Shown: positions 1 to 8,705, numbered from the stretch's first letter. The stretch is 64,000 nt of DNA from Pseudoruegeria sp. SK021 (GCF_002119405.1 NZ_MTBG01000001.1:310001-374000); one strand, 5' to 3'. The notes: a model not told the origin generated them from the letters alone. Translations and numbers: made by a program.

Positions 1-51
1 GACCACGTCTCGGCCAATGAACAAGTCATCGAAGTCTATCTGGGGCGCTAA
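1..51 (+). CDS. urtD: Urea ABC transporter ATP-binding protein UrtD, C-terminal end only
   Basis: Only the last 16 codons and the TAA stop are in the window; the reading frame is open from base 1. The tail ends in VYLGR, as is usual for branched-chain amino acid/urea-type ABC ATPases. It lies 3 bases upstream of urtE, which supports UrtD as its identity. In the Urt system UrtD and UrtE are the two cytoplasmic ATPases of the urea importer. The assignment rests on this fragment and the neighbour, so a LivG-type protein cannot be fully excluded. Confidence 0.7.
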   Translation, partial: DHVSANEQVIEVYLGR

Positions 52-54
52 TCA

Positions 55-750
55 ATGTTGAGTGTTGAAAACGTAGACCTGCATTATGGCGCGGCACAGG
101 CGCTGCGGTCGGTGTCCCTCACCGCCGAGCCCGGCAAGGTCACAACCGTCCTCGGCCGCAACGGCGTCGGGAAAACCACCCTGTTGCGGGCCATTGTCGG
201 GCGCAATCAGATTTCTGGTGGCCAGATTGCATGGAACGGGTCGGATCTGGGCCGATCCAAGCCCGATGCCCGCGCCCGCGCTGGCATTGCCTCGGTGCCG
301 CAAGGCCGCGAGATTTTCCCCCTGCTGTCGGTTCAAGAAAACCTGGAAACCGGCTTTGGCATGTTGCCCCGGTCCGAACGCTATGTGCCGTCAGAAGTGT
401 TCGACCTGTTTCCCGTCCTCAAGCAAATGCTGGGCCGTCGCGGCGGCGACCTGTCGGGCGGCCAGCAACAGCAACTGGCCATTGGCCGGGCCATGGTGAT
501 GCGCCCGTCCCTGCTGGTTCTGGACGAGCCAACCGAGGGCATCCAACCGTCGATCATTCAGGATATTGGTCGGGCGATCAGCTATCTGCGCAATCGCGGC
601 GACATGGCCATCCTGTTGGTCGAGCAATATTACGACTTCGCCCGCGATCTTTGCGACACGTTCCACGTCATGGACCGGGGCCAGATCGTCAAATCCGGCA
701 CCCGCGCCGAAATGGTCGATGACGAGGTGCGCGCCCTGCTCACCGTCTAA
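55..750 (+). CDS. urtE: Urea ABC transporter ATP-binding subunit UrtE
   Basis: This 231-residue ATPase should power uptake of urea (or a related short amide or branched-chain amino acid) across the inner membrane. Visible motifs are Walker A GRNGVGKT (about residue 34), the signature LSGGQQQQ (about 132) and Walker B LLVLDEP with the catalytic Glu (about 152). The H-loop region carries Gln (LLVEQYYDF) rather than the usual His, a feature common to LivF/UrtE-type proteins. Length is normal for the family. The ATG follows the urtD stop by three bases, so the two are co-translated. It is the last gene of its operon; the next gene is on the other strand. The UrtE label over LivF comes from overall likeness and the adjoining tail. 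Confidence 0.85.
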   Translation: MLSVENVDLHYGAAQALRSVSLTAEPGKVTTVLGRNGVGKTTLLRAIVGRNQISGGQIAWNGSDLGRSKPDARARAGIASVPQGREIFPLLSVQENLETGFGMLPRSERYVPSEVFDLFPVLKQMLGRRGGDLSGGQQQQLAIGRAMVMRPSLLVLDEPTEGIQPSIIQDIGRAISYLRNRGDMAILLVEQYYDFARDLCDTFHVMDRGQIVKSGTRAEMVDDEVRALLTV

Positions 751-863
751 GCGTGCGCAGAACGGGTCCTGACGGATGAACCCTGCCGCCCTTCTGGCTC
801 GGTCAGGCCTTGGCCTCATCGACAGAAGGACGGAATAGAGAACTATAAAATCATCGGTCCGGC

Positions 864-1784
864 TTAATATTTCTTGGGCACATACAATTCCGGCGGCAGC
901 ACGGCGCGTTCATATTCGGTGTTGTGCACCCGGTCGGGCAAGGTGACCTCTTCTTGCGGCACCGGCTCATAGGGGATCTGACTCAGCAGGTGGTCGATGC
1001 AGTTCAGGCGCGCCCGCTTCTTGTCGTTGCCTTCAACGATATACCACGGCGCTTCGGGAATATTGGTCCGGGCAAAGGTTTCTTCCTTGGCCTTGGTATA
1101 ATCTTCCCACCGCACCCGACTTTCCAGATCCATCGGTGACAGTTTCCACTGTTTCATCGGATCGTGGATCCGCATCTGAAACCGCATCTGCTGTTCTTCG
1201 TCGGTGATCGAGAACCAGTATTTCACCAGCCGGATCCCCGACCGCACCAGCATCCGTTCAAATTCCGGCACGTCATTGAAAAATTGTTCGACTTGATCTT
1301 CGTTGGCAAAGCCCATCACCCGCTCCACGCCCGAGCGGTTGTACCACGAGCGGTCGAACAGAACGATCTCGCCCCCGGCGGGCAGGTGCGGCACGTAACG
1401 CTGAAAATACCACTGGCTTTTCTCGCGCTCGCTGGGCGCAGGCAGGGCAACCACCCGGCACACCCTTGGGTTCAACCGCTGGGTAATCCGTTTGATCACC
1501 CCGCCCTTCCCGGCCGAATCGCGCCCTTCAAAGACCACCACGACCTTTTCGCCGGTATGCTCAACCCAATCCTGTAGCTTGATCAGTTCCGATTGCAGAT
1601 ACAGCAGTTTTTGAAAATAATCGTGGCGTTCCAGCGATGGCGGATGCGCCCGGCGATAGATTTTGCGGATCTCCATCGACAGCGCCGGTTCCGACAGCTC
1701 CAACTCGAAATCTTCGTCCAGCGTATCCGCCAGCTCGGCCGCCAGCCAATCCTTGCCAAATTCGGGGGTGTGGTCTTCGGCCAT
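864..1784 (-). CDS. ppk2: Polyphosphate kinase 2
   Basis: PPK2 enzymes move phosphate between inorganic polyphosphate and nucleotides (mostly polyP plus NDP to NTP) in the cytoplasm. The 306-residue protein shows the Walker A loop GRDSAGKGG (about residue 89), the Walker B segment VLFDRSWYNR (about 142) and the lid region just before it with SQWYFQRYVPHLP. This is the single-domain size expected for class I PPK2. The N-terminal 45 residues are acidic (DTLDEDFELELSE). It stands alone on the minus strand, convergent with urtE, with hemC upstream on the same strand about 100 bases away. Which nucleotide it prefers cannot be read from the sequence. Confidence 0.9.
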   Translation of the reverse strand: MAEDHTPEFGKDWLAAELADTLDEDFELELSEPALSMEIRKIYRRAHPPSLERHDYFQKLLYLQSELIKLQDWVEHTGEKVVVVFEGRDSAGKGGVIKRITQRLNPRVCRVVALPAPSEREKSQWYFQRYVPHLPAGGEIVLFDRSWYNRSGVERVMGFANEDQVEQFFNDVPEFERMLVRSGIRLVKYWFSITDEEQQMRFQMRIHDPMKQWKLSPMDLESRVRWEDYTKAKEETFARTNIPEAPWYIVEGNDKKRARLNCIDHLLSQIPYEPVPQEEVTLPDRVHNTEYERAVLPPELYVPKKY

Positions 1785-1886
1785 GGGGCGCTCCTTCGGA
1801 CTGCGGTCACAATCAATTTGGACTCAATGGCGAACTATCCCGCGCACGTAACGGTTTTGCAAAGGGCTTTTGCGCTGACTGCTGGC

Positions 1887-2837
1887 TCAGCCCTCCCGCC
1901 AGTCAAAGAAACCCGGATGCGCCCGCGCCAACAACCCCGCAGCCAATGACCGCCCCAGTTCGGCGCCGTCCTCGATCGGGGCGCTGGCCATATCCGACAA
2001 CGCCTCGGAGCCGTCAATGCGCAGGATCTGGCCGCGCAACCGCACGGTGCCGCCTTCCAGCTCCGCCAGCCCGGCAATCGGGGTCTCGCACGATCCGTCC
2101 AATGCGGCCAGAAACGCCCGTTCCGCCATTAGCCGCTGGCCGGTTGGCCCATCATGAATCGCTTCCAGCATCGCGGCCACGGCGACATCTTCGGACCGCC
2201 GTTCAATGCCGATCGCCCCCTGCGCCACCGCCGGCAGCATCTCGTCGGGCGAAATGGCCGACCGGGCGACCTCGGGCATGCCGAGCCGGTGCAACCCCGC
2301 CATCGCCAAGAAGGTCGCAACCGCCACGCCATCGTCCAGCTTTTTCATCCGGGTCTGCACATTGCCGCGAAATTCGACCAGTTTCAGATCCGGGCGAACA
2401 TGCGCCAACTGCGCCCGCCGCCGCAAACTGCTAGAGCCCACCACCGCCCCTTCGGGCAAATCGGCCAACGCAGCAAAGTGCGGCGATACGAACCCGTCGC
2501 GCACGTCTTCCCTTGGCAAATAGCAATCCAGCACCAATCCGCCCGGCTGCAGGGTCGGCATATCCTTCATCGAATGCACCGCAATATCGATGGCGCCCGT
2601 CAACATTGCGTCTTCGATCTCGCGGGTGAACAGGCCCTTACCGCCGATTTCCTTCAAGGGCCGGTCCAAAACCTTGTCGCCGGTGGTTTTGATTGGCACA
2701 ATCTGAAAGGCCTCAGCGGGCAGATCGAACGCTGCCGCCAACCGGTCACGGGTCTCATGCGCCTGCGCCAGCGCCAGCAGCGATCCACGGGTGCCGATTT
2801 TCAGCGGTTGCGCAGCAGAAGGAAGGTCATATTTCAT
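1887..2837 (-). CDS. hemC: Hydroxymethylbilane synthase (porphobilinogen deaminase)
   Basis: HemC joins four porphobilinogen molecules into hydroxymethylbilane in heme and siroheme synthesis. The 316-residue protein starts MKYDLPS, has the substrate-binding KIGTRGS start of domain 1, the arginine cluster SSSLRRRAQL (about residue 129), and LDGSCETPIA near residue 240, whose Cys carries the dipyrromethane cofactor. I chose the ATG at 2837 because it places KIGTRGSLLALAQA near the N-terminus as in the family; an open frame runs further upstream into the hemE leader. It is divergent from hemE across 111 bases, so one control region probably serves both steps of the pathway. Confidence 0.95.
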   Translation of the reverse strand: MKYDLPSAAQPLKIGTRGSLLALAQAHETRDRLAAAFDLPAEAFQIVPIKTTGDKVLDRPLKEIGGKGLFTREIEDAMLTGAIDIAVHSMKDMPTLQPGGLVLDCYLPREDVRDGFVSPHFAALADLPEGAVVGSSSLRRRAQLAHVRPDLKLVEFRGNVQTRMKKLDDGVAVATFLAMAGLHRLGMPEVARSAISPDEMLPAVAQGAIGIERRSEDVAVAAMLEAIHDGPTGQRLMAERAFLAALDGSCETPIAGLAELEGGTVRLRGQILRIDGSEALSDMASAPIEDGAELGRSLAAGLLARAHPGFFDWREG

Positions 2838-2948
2838 TATTTTCACCTGAACCCATCTGAGTGGGTTACCTGTATGGGGGCACGCAGCGCGTTGACATTG
2901 GACGGGACATGCGGGACGACCCGAAGTCAGGAATAAGCGAGGAAACCG

Positions 2949-3983
2949 ATGGCGGAAACCAAAAAGCTGCTGAAAAGCCTCAACGGCGATGTTCAGACCA
3001 TTCCCCCGATCTGGATGATGCGACAAGCTGGGCGCTATTTGCCGGAATATCGTGCCACCCGGGCCCAAGCTGGGGACTTTCTGTCGCTGTGCTATAATTC
3101 CGAACTGGCCGCCGAAGTGACCTTGCAGCCGATCCGCCGCTTCGGGTTTGACGCCGCGATCATGTTTGCCGACATCCTGTTGATCCCCGACGCATTGGGC
3201 GCAGATCTGTGGTTCGTCACCGGCGAAGGACCCCGGCTATCCACCACCACCACCGAGCAGGATTTTGGCAAGCTGGTCCATGCCGACGCCATCCATGACC
3301 ATCTGGCGCCGATCTATGAAACCTTGCGCATCCTGAAGCGCGAATTGCCCGCCGAAACCGCGCTGATCGGGTTTGCAGGCGCGCCATGGACCGTGGCCAC
3401 CTATATGATTGCCGGTCGCGGCACCCCGGATCAGGCCCCGGCGCATCGGCTCAAGGCCGAAAACCCGGCGCTGTTCAACGCGATCATCGGGCGGCTGACC
3501 AATGCCACCATCGAATACCTGTCAAAACAGATCGAGGCCGGGGCCGAAGTGGTCAAGCTGTTCGACAGTTGGGCCGGGTCGCTGAAAGGCGCTGACTTCA
3601 CCAATTACGCGCTGGAACCCACCCGCAAGATCATTTCAGCCCTGAAAGCCCGCCACCCGAACGTGCCGGTCATCGCCTTTCCGCGCGAAGCGGGCGACGG
3701 CTATATCGGCTTCGCCAAAGCGACCGGCGCGGATTGCGTGGCGCTGGACAATTCGGTCAGCGCGCAATGGGCGGTGGACAATATCCAGACCGAGGTGTGT
3801 GTGCAGGGCAATCTGGCGCCGCAGCATATGGTCACCGGCGGTCAGCCCCTGATCGACGAAGTGCTGCGCATCCGCGAGACGTTCTCGAAGGGGCCGCATA
3901 TCTTCAATCTCGGTCATGGCATCACCCCGGACGCCAATCCCGACAACGTCGCGCTGATGATCGACACCCTGCGCAACGGCTAG
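2949..3983 (+). CDS. hemE: Uroporphyrinogen decarboxylase
   Basis: HemE removes four carboxyl groups from uroporphyrinogen III to give coproporphyrinogen III. The 344-residue protein carries the family start [17 protein letters not shown] (from about residue 17), the [12 protein letters not shown] segment with the active-site Asp (about 72), and the C-terminal [16 protein letters not shown]. Length matches the family. The ATG at 2949 follows the purine-rich AAGCGAGGAAACCG. It is divergent from hemC, two steps earlier in the same pathway; the hemD step in between is not in the window. A GC-rich hairpin overlaps its stop codon. Confidence 0.96.
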   Translation: MAETKKLLKSLNGDVQTIPPIWMMRQAGRYLPEYRATRAQAGDFLSLCYNSELAAEVTLQPIRRFGFDAAIMFADILLIPDALGADLWFVTGEGPRLSTTTTEQDFGKLVHADAIHDHLAPIYETLRILKRELPAETALIGFAGAPWTVATYMIAGRGTPDQAPAHRLKAENPALFNAIIGRLTNATIEYLSKQIEAGAEVVKLFDSWAGSLKGADFTNYALEPTRKIISALKARHPNVPVIAFPREAGDGYIGFAKATGADCVALDNSVSAQWAVDNIQTEVCVQGNLAPQHMVTGGQPLIDEVLRIRETFSKGPHIFNLGHGITPDANPDNVALMIDTLRNG

Positions 3984-4003
3984 GCCCGGCGTAGCGCCGG
4001 GCC
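3983..4003. terminator. GC-rich hairpin between hemE and the transglycosylase gene
   Basis: A perfect 9-bp inverted repeat GGCCCGGCG / CGCCGGGCC with a 3-base loop begins at the last base of the hemE stop and ends 7 bases before the stop of the convergent gene. It can act in both directions. The following tract (TGTTCAC) is poor in T, so its strength as an intrinsic terminator is uncertain. Confidence 0.55.
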
Positions 4004-4010
4004 TGTTCAC

Positions 4011-5252
4011 TCAGGTGACACTGGCCAACAACGCACGCGATGGCAGGCCGGTTACCGGCAGGCCAACGCTTTGCTGGTAGGCCCGGATCGCCGTCTCGGT
4101 GTTCGACCCGATCACCCCATCCGCCCCTTGGGTATCAAAACCCTTGGCTGTCAGGCCACGCTGAAGCGCCCGGCGATCATCGATGGTCAGCCCGTATTTG
4201 TCCGGCGGGAACGATCCTTGGATCGGCTTGCCCCCCTTCAAACGGTCTGACAAATGGCCCACCCCGATCACGTAGCTTTCGGAATTGTTGTAGCGAGTGA
4301 TCACGGTGAAGTTGCGGAAGGTCATGAAGGCCGGCCCGCTGGGACCTGAGGGCAGCAGGATCGACGCTGCCCCATAATTTGGCACCACCCGTCCGTTCAT
4401 GTCCCGCACGCCCTGCGCCGCCCATTCAGAGGGGCTGCGCGTGGTACTGCGCCCCGCCTGCGCGGTATTGAACCCCGATGGCAGCTTGACCTCAACGCCC
4501 CACGGCTGGCCCTTGGTCCAGCCCGAGCGCGACAGATAGGCCGCAGTCGACGCCAGCGAGTCAGTGGGATTGTCTGACCAGATATCGCGCTTGCCGTCGC
4601 CGGTGAAATCCACCGCATAGGCCTGATACGATGTCGGGATGAACTGGGTATGTCCCATCGCCCCGGCCCAACTGCCGGTCATGTTCTCTGCCGTCACATC
4701 GCCATTTTGCAAGATTTTCAACGACGCAATCAGTTGCTTCTCGAAAAAATCCCCGCGCCGTCCGTCATAGGCCAATGTGCTGGTGGCCGAGATCACCGAA
4801 ATATCGCCGCGCCGTTCGCCATAAAAGCTTTCCAGCCCCCAGACCGCAGTGATCACCTCAGGCTCGACGCCGTATTGCTGACTGATCTTGGTCAACGCCG
4901 CGCTATTTTGCGACAGCGCCGCCTTGCCTTTGCTGACCCGCTCATCCGAGGCCGCGATCGCCAGATAATCTTCCAGCGTCCGGGTAAATTCGGTCTGATT
5001 GCGATCCCGCTCAATCACCCCGGGCAGATAGCCGGAATTGCGGAACGCGGCGTTCAGCGTGGCTTGGCTGATACCCTGTGCCTGCGCCCGCCCGCGAAAT
5101 CCGGCCACCCACGCGTCATACCCTGCATTGGCCTGTGGCTGCATCGCCGGGTCTACGGTGCGCGTCACCATTGGGCTGCCGCCCCCGCCACCGGTACAGG
5201 CTGACAGCCCAATCCCTGCAACACCCAACATTACTGTCCGTCTGCTGATCAC
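4011..5252 (-). CDS. Lytic murein transglycosylase (MltB family) with C-terminal peptidoglycan-binding domain
   Basis: The enzyme should cleave the glycan strand of peptidoglycan with formation of 1,6-anhydroMurNAc. After the signal, residues about 45-330 form the MltB-type domain, with WGLESFYG (catalytic Glu), AYDGRRGDFFE and AMGHTQFIPTSY. A PG_binding_1 domain fills the C-terminal 65 residues. I prefer the GTG at 5252, giving MISRRTVMLG...LSAC, which combines a twin-arginine motif (SRRTVM) with a lipobox (LSAC), preceded by GGGGGTCAGG. Starts at 5264 (TTG) and 5231 (ATG) are possible, but the ATG would lose the RR pair. A Tat-exported lipoprotein is therefore inferred. It is convergent with hemE. 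Confidence 0.88.
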   Translation of the reverse strand: MISRRTVMLGVAGIGLSACTGGGGGSPMVTRTVDPAMQPQANAGYDAWVAGFRGRAQAQGISQATLNAAFRNSGYLPGVIERDRNQTEFTRTLEDYLAIAASDERVSKGKAALSQNSAALTKISQQYGVEPEVITAVWGLESFYGERRGDISVISATSTLAYDGRRGDFFEKQLIASLKILQNGDVTAENMTGSWAGAMGHTQFIPTSYQAYAVDFTGDGKRDIWSDNPTDSLASTAAYLSRSGWTKGQPWGVEVKLPSGFNTAQAGRSTTRSPSEWAAQGVRDMNGRVVPNYGAASILLPSGPSGPAFMTFRNFTVITRYNNSESYVIGVGHLSDRLKGGKPIQGSFPPDKYGLTIDDRRALQRGLTAKGFDTQGADGVIGSNTETAIRAYQQSVGLPVTGLPSRALLASVT

Positions 5253-5388
5253 CCTGACCCCCAACTCTGCTCATTGCCTGTTCGCCGCGTCGTTCCGGCT
5301 GTTCGGTACACTTTATCTGATGGCTCGCGAACGGCAATGGCCTGCCCGACCCCGTCGCCCCCACCCAGAGGCCACGAACCGATACTTT

Positions 5389-5428
5389 GTCCGACGAAAG
5401 TCCGATAAAAGTCCGACGTGGGTCCGAC
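5389..5428. repeat. Four-unit array of GTCCGAY at exact 11-bp spacing (copy A)
   Basis: The heptamers GTCCGAC, GTCCGAT, GTCCGAC and GTCCGAC begin at 5389, 5400, 5411 and 5422, an 11-bp period with 4-base spacers (GAAA, AAAA, GTGG). It lies in the 250-bp non-coding stretch between tRNA-Met and the transglycosylase gene. A second array with the same period, in opposite orientation, is at 12407-12446; the two share the 20-mer GTCCGATAAAAGTCCGACGT. Function unknown. Confidence 0.85.
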
Positions 5429-5502
5429 GCCAAAAAAGCGCGGCACCAAACGCCAAAAAGGCCGGTAAAACCCGACCCAATCCAGATCATCATCAGGATA
5501 TT

Positions 5503-5579
5503 TGGTAGCGGAGGAGGGACTTGAACCCCCGACACGCGGATTATGATTCCGCTGCTCTAACCAACTGAGCTACTCCGCC
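5503..5579 (-). tRNA. tRNA-Met (CAT), elongator type
   Basis: The minus strand folds into a 77-nt cloverleaf with an encoded 3' CCA. The acceptor stem GGCGGAG pairs with CTCCGCT (G1-U72 wobble), the anticodon stem GCGGA/TCCGC encloses ATCATAA, so the anticodon is CAT, and the T arm has GTTCAAGTC. A paired, weak G-U first position rather than an unpaired 1-72 mismatch argues against initiator tRNA. A lysidine-modified tRNA-Ile(CAT) cannot be strictly ruled out by eye. Confidence 0.93.
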
Positions 5580-5732
5580 ACGGTGAGCCGCTGATTAGGC
5601 AAGCACGCGCCGGGCGTCAAGGCGGAAAACGCCGGTTTTTCCCGACTTTTTCCCGCAACCCCGAAATTTCGACCCACTCACCAAACAATTGCCCGGATCA
5701 ATAACATTTCCACGACTTGTGCCGCGACACGG

Positions 5733-5761
5733 TTGGCGCGGTCCCGAGCAAGTGCTAGAAT
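5733..5761 (+). promoter_or_regulatory. Candidate sigma-70 promoter for the carboxypeptidase-tmk-holB operon
   Basis: A -35 element TTGGCG (5733-5738) and a -10 element TAGAAT (5756-5761) are separated by 17 bases. Transcription would begin near 5768, leaving room for the AAGGAA ribosome site at 5782 and the GTG at 5795, but not for translation from the ATG at 5774. Confidence 0.5.
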
Positions 5762-5794
5762 CCAAGTCTATTGATGCCCACAAGGAACTCCAAC

Positions 5795-6958
5795 GTGCGA
5801 CACCTCGTGACCCCCTTGATTGCCAGCCTTGTTTTCGCCTTTCCCGGTATGGCGCAGGTCGGGTTCGAAACGCAGGCCGGGGCGGCCTATGTCGTCGATG
5901 TCGGCACCGACACGGTTCTGTTTGAAAAGAACCCCGACGCATCCCTGCCGCCCGCGTCCATGTCGAAGCTGATGACCCTGTTGATGCTGTTCGAATCCCT
6001 GCGGGATAATCCGAATGTCACCTTGGACACCCGCTTCGGGGTCTCGACCAAGGCCCGTGAAATGGGCGGGTCCACCATGTTCTTGAACGAACGGGATCGT
6101 CCGACCGTCGAAGAGCTTATTCAGGGGATCATCGTCCAATCGGGCAATGACGCCACCGTCGTGGTGGCGGAAGGCCTGGCCGGAACCGAAGATGCCTTTG
6201 CGCGGATGATGAACGACCGGGCCAAAGCGCTGGGGATGGAAAACTCGACCTTCGCCAATGCCTCAGGCTGGCCGGACCCCAACCACCGGATGAGCGTGAA
6301 GGATCTGGCCTTTGTCGCCGAACACCTGATCCGGGATTTCCCCGAATATTACGGCTATTTCTCACAGGCGGAGTATCCGTTTGATGGGCGAGCACCGCAA
6401 AACCGCTTCAACCGCAACCCTTTGCTGAAACTGGGCATTGGCGCGGATGGGCTGAAGACCGGCCACACACAAGAGGCCGGGTACGGCTTGGTCGGCTCGG
6501 CCGCGCAAGGCAATCGCCGCGTTATCTTTGTGATTTCCGGCCTTCCCACAGCCGAGGCCCGGGCCGAAGAGGCCGAGCGGGTCGTCAGTTGGGCATTCCG
6601 CCAATTTCTGGAAACCAAACTGGCCGAAGAAGGCGACCTGATTGCCGAAGCGCCGGTCTGGATGGGAAACCTGCAAAGCGTCGGACTGGTGGTGCCGAAG
6701 GATGTGACCTTCCTCAATCAAGCCGCCTTCGCCAACGATTACACGACTGAAGTGGTGTATCGCAGCCCATTGCAGGCCCCCATCGCCAAGGGCGACGAGA
6801 TCGGCCAGTTGGTGATCACCCGAACCGGCCTTCCCGATTCGCGGATTCCGCTGGTCGCCGAACGCGATGTGGCGCAGGGCGGACTTATTCCACGGATGCG
6901 CAGCGCCACTCAAGTGCTGTACAATCGCTTGGCCGGTGAGGCGAAAGACCTGTTTTGA
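5795..6958 (+). CDS. D-alanyl-D-alanine carboxypeptidase (PBP5/6 family)
   Basis: A periplasmic enzyme that trims the terminal D-Ala from peptidoglycan pentapeptides. The penicillin-binding motifs are SMSK (catalytic Ser-x-x-Lys) about 55 residues in, SGN near 110 and KTG near 218, followed by the beta-rich C-terminal domain and a terminal amphipathic stretch typical of PBP5/6. I place the start at GTG 5795 (387 residues): it has AAGGAA seven bases upstream and yields a clean signal peptide (MRHLVTPLIASLVFAFPGMAQ). The ATG at 5774 gives a longer charged leader and sits almost on the predicted transcription start. It is the first gene of a tight operon and overlaps tmk by 4 bases. Confidence 0.9.
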   Translation: MRHLVTPLIASLVFAFPGMAQVGFETQAGAAYVVDVGTDTVLFEKNPDASLPPASMSKLMTLLMLFESLRDNPNVTLDTRFGVSTKAREMGGSTMFLNERDRPTVEELIQGIIVQSGNDATVVVAEGLAGTEDAFARMMNDRAKALGMENSTFANASGWPDPNHRMSVKDLAFVAEHLIRDFPEYYGYFSQAEYPFDGRAPQNRFNRNPLLKLGIGADGLKTGHTQEAGYGLVGSAAQGNRRVIFVISGLPTAEARAEEAERVVSWAFRQFLETKLAEEGDLIAEAPVWMGNLQSVGLVVPKDVTFLNQAAFANDYTTEVVYRSPLQAPIAKGDEIGQLVITRTGLPDSRIPLVAERDVAQGGLIPRMRSATQVLYNRLAGEAKDLF

Positions 6959-7590
6959 CCACGTCCACAGGCACGGGCCGCTTCATCAGCTTTGAAGGCA
7001 TTGACGGCTCTGGGAAATCCACGCAAGCGCGCCGTCTGGCCGCGCACCTCTCGGCGCAAGGCATCGATGTCGTTCTGACCCGTGAACCCGGCGGATCGCC
7101 CGGCGCCGAATTGATCCGCGCGCTTTTGGTTGAGGGCGAACCGGATCGCTGGTCGGCGGAAACCGAACTGCTGTTGTTCACCGCCGCCCGCCGGGATCAT
7201 CTGGAGCGCACGATCCGGCCCGCGCTGGCCCGAGGGGCAACGGTAATCACGGACCGGTTCTGCGACAGCACCCGGGTGTATCAAGGCACCACGCGTGGCG
7301 ATCTGGCCGCAACCGTGGATCAGCTGCACGACCTTATGATCGGGACCAAACCCGACCTGACCTTGGTCATTGACCTGGACCCAACCGAGGCGCTGGCGCG
7401 AACCACCCGGCGTCAGGACGGCGAGGATCGGTTCGAGGAGTTTGGCCTTGGATTTCAGAACAAACTTCGCGACGGTTTTCTGGCCCTGACACAGGCTGAA
7501 CCGACGCGGGTGAAGCGGATCGACGGCACCGGCACACCGGACGCAATCGCGGCGCGGATCCTCGCGGCCTTTGATCTGTCTGGTCTGTGA
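6955..7590 (+). CDS. tmk: Thymidylate kinase
   Basis: Converts dTMP to dTDP with ATP for DNA synthesis. The 211-residue protein has the P-loop FEGIDGSGKST (about residue 13), the DR(F/Y) substrate motif in ITDRFCDSTRVYQG (about 98) and a lid with TTRRQDGEDRFEE (about 145). The start is a TTG overlapping the previous stop as TTGA; no other start codon lies upstream of the P-loop, so the TTG is likely real. The gene is co-translated with the carboxypeptidase before it and holB after it. A tmk-holB pair is a common arrangement in bacteria. Confidence 0.95.
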   Translation: MTTSTGTGRFISFEGIDGSGKSTQARRLAAHLSAQGIDVVLTREPGGSPGAELIRALLVEGEPDRWSAETELLLFTAARRDHLERTIRPALARGATVITDRFCDSTRVYQGTTRGDLAATVDQLHDLMIGTKPDLTLVIDLDPTEALARTTRRQDGEDRFEEFGLGFQNKLRDGFLALTQAEPTRVKRIDGTGTPDAIAARILAAFDLSGL

Positions 7591-8705
7591 TGGCAGTTGA
7601 GACCGATATCCCCGAAGCGGACTGCGCCGCAGGCGCCCTGCATCCCCGCTTTAGCCGTCATCTGATCGGACGTGACCGACAGCAGCAAACCTTTCTCACC
7701 GCGGTGCGCGAAGATCGCCTGCACCATGCGTGGCTGATCTCGGGGCCGCGCGGCATCGGGAAAGCGACGCTGGCTTGGAAAATCGCACGGTTTTTATTGT
7801 CGCAGCCGGTCTTGGGACACGACCTGCTTGGCCCCCCCACCGATCTGGACTCCGATCCAGATGCCCCGGTCGCGCACCGCATTGATGCGCTGGCCGAACA
7901 AGGGCTCTATCTGTTGCGGCGTCCGTGGGACCCGAAGACCAAAAAACTGCGGGCGTTCATCACCGTGGACGAAGTGCGTGCCCTCAAACGCTTTTTCCAC
8001 CTCAGCTTGACCGAAAGCGGGCGCCGCGTCGTCATTGTGGATTGCGCCGACGAGATGAACACCGCCGCCGCCAACGCATTGCTGAAACTGCTGGAAGAGC
8101 CGCCACCCCAGACGGTATTCCTGATCGTCTGTCACATGCCCAGCCGGTTGTTGCCAACAGTGCGCAGCCGCTGTCGGACGTTGCCGTGTCTGCCGCTGAC
8201 CGAGGATGAGGTGGTTGAGATCCTGACAGGGATTGATGACACGCTGGACCACGACACGGCAGAGGCATTAGCGCGCCTGTCAGATGGCAGCGTCGGGGTT
8301 GCCCTCTGGCTGCACCAGCACAATGGCCCCGCCTTGATGAACGAGGTTCAGGCCCTCTTTGCCACTATGCCCGCAGTCGATCGGATGCGGGCGCTGGCGT
8401 TGGCGACATCTCTGGCGCAGCGGGATGCGGCGGATCGGTGCGAGTTGTTTTTGCAATTGTTCGATGCGTTTCTGGCCGATCTGGCCCGCGCGGGCGTGTT
8501 GGCACAATCCGGCGGTTCGCCCCGGGCGGATCTCTTGCGGCGGTTGTCACCAACCCCCGCCGCCGGACGCCATTGGGCTGAAGCCCGGCAAGAGATGACC
8601 GCCCGTGTGCGCAATGGGCTGGCGGTCAACCTTGACCCGCACAGCCTGATCCTCGATATGATCTTCAGAGTTGATGCTTTGGCGGGGCAATGTGCCGCCA
8701 GTTAG
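7590..8705 (+). CDS. holB: DNA polymerase III subunit delta prime
   Basis: HolB is part of the clamp loader that places the beta clamp on primed DNA. The 371-residue protein has the AAA+ fold: a P-loop-like GPRGIGKATLAW (about residue 53), the VIVDCADEMN segment in place of Walker B (about 150), LLKLLEEPP (about 166) and the SRCRT sensor-1/arginine-finger motif (about 192). The usual zinc-binding cysteines after the P-loop are not present, as in many alphaproteobacteria. The ATG at 7590 overlaps the tmk stop by one base (TGATG); a GTG three bases earlier is an alternative. Confidence 0.9.
   Translation: MAVETDIPEADCAAGALHPRFSRHLIGRDRQQQTFLTAVREDRLHHAWLISGPRGIGKATLAWKIARFLLSQPVLGHDLLGPPTDLDSDPDAPVAHRIDALAEQGLYLLRRPWDPKTKKLRAFITVDEVRALKRFFHLSLTESGRRVVIVDCADEMNTAAANALLKLLEEPPPQTVFLIVCHMPSRLLPTVRSRCRTLPCLPLTEDEVVEILTGIDDTLDHDTAEALARLSDGSVGVALWLHQHNGPALMNEVQALFATMPAVDRMRALALATSLAQRDAADRCELFLQLFDAFLADLARAGVLAQSGGSPRADLLRRLSPTPAAGRHWAEARQEMTARVRNGLAVNLDPHSLILDMIFRVDALAGQCAAS

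Noticed and set aside
2892-2920. A TTGACA -35 element for hemE
   Set aside because: TTGACA at 2892 is perfect, but no acceptable -10 lies 15-19 bases downstream.
2838-3068. An upstream extension of hemC of 77 codons
   Set aside because: The frame is open, but the extension runs across the divergent promoter region into hemE on the other strand and bears no resemblance to HemC; the conserved N-terminus begins just after ATG 2837.
5621-5640. GGCG-GAAAA-CGCC followed by GGTTTTT as a terminator
   Set aside because: The stem is only 4 bp, and no rightward transcript is expected to arrive here; the flanking tRNA and transglycosylase genes run leftward.
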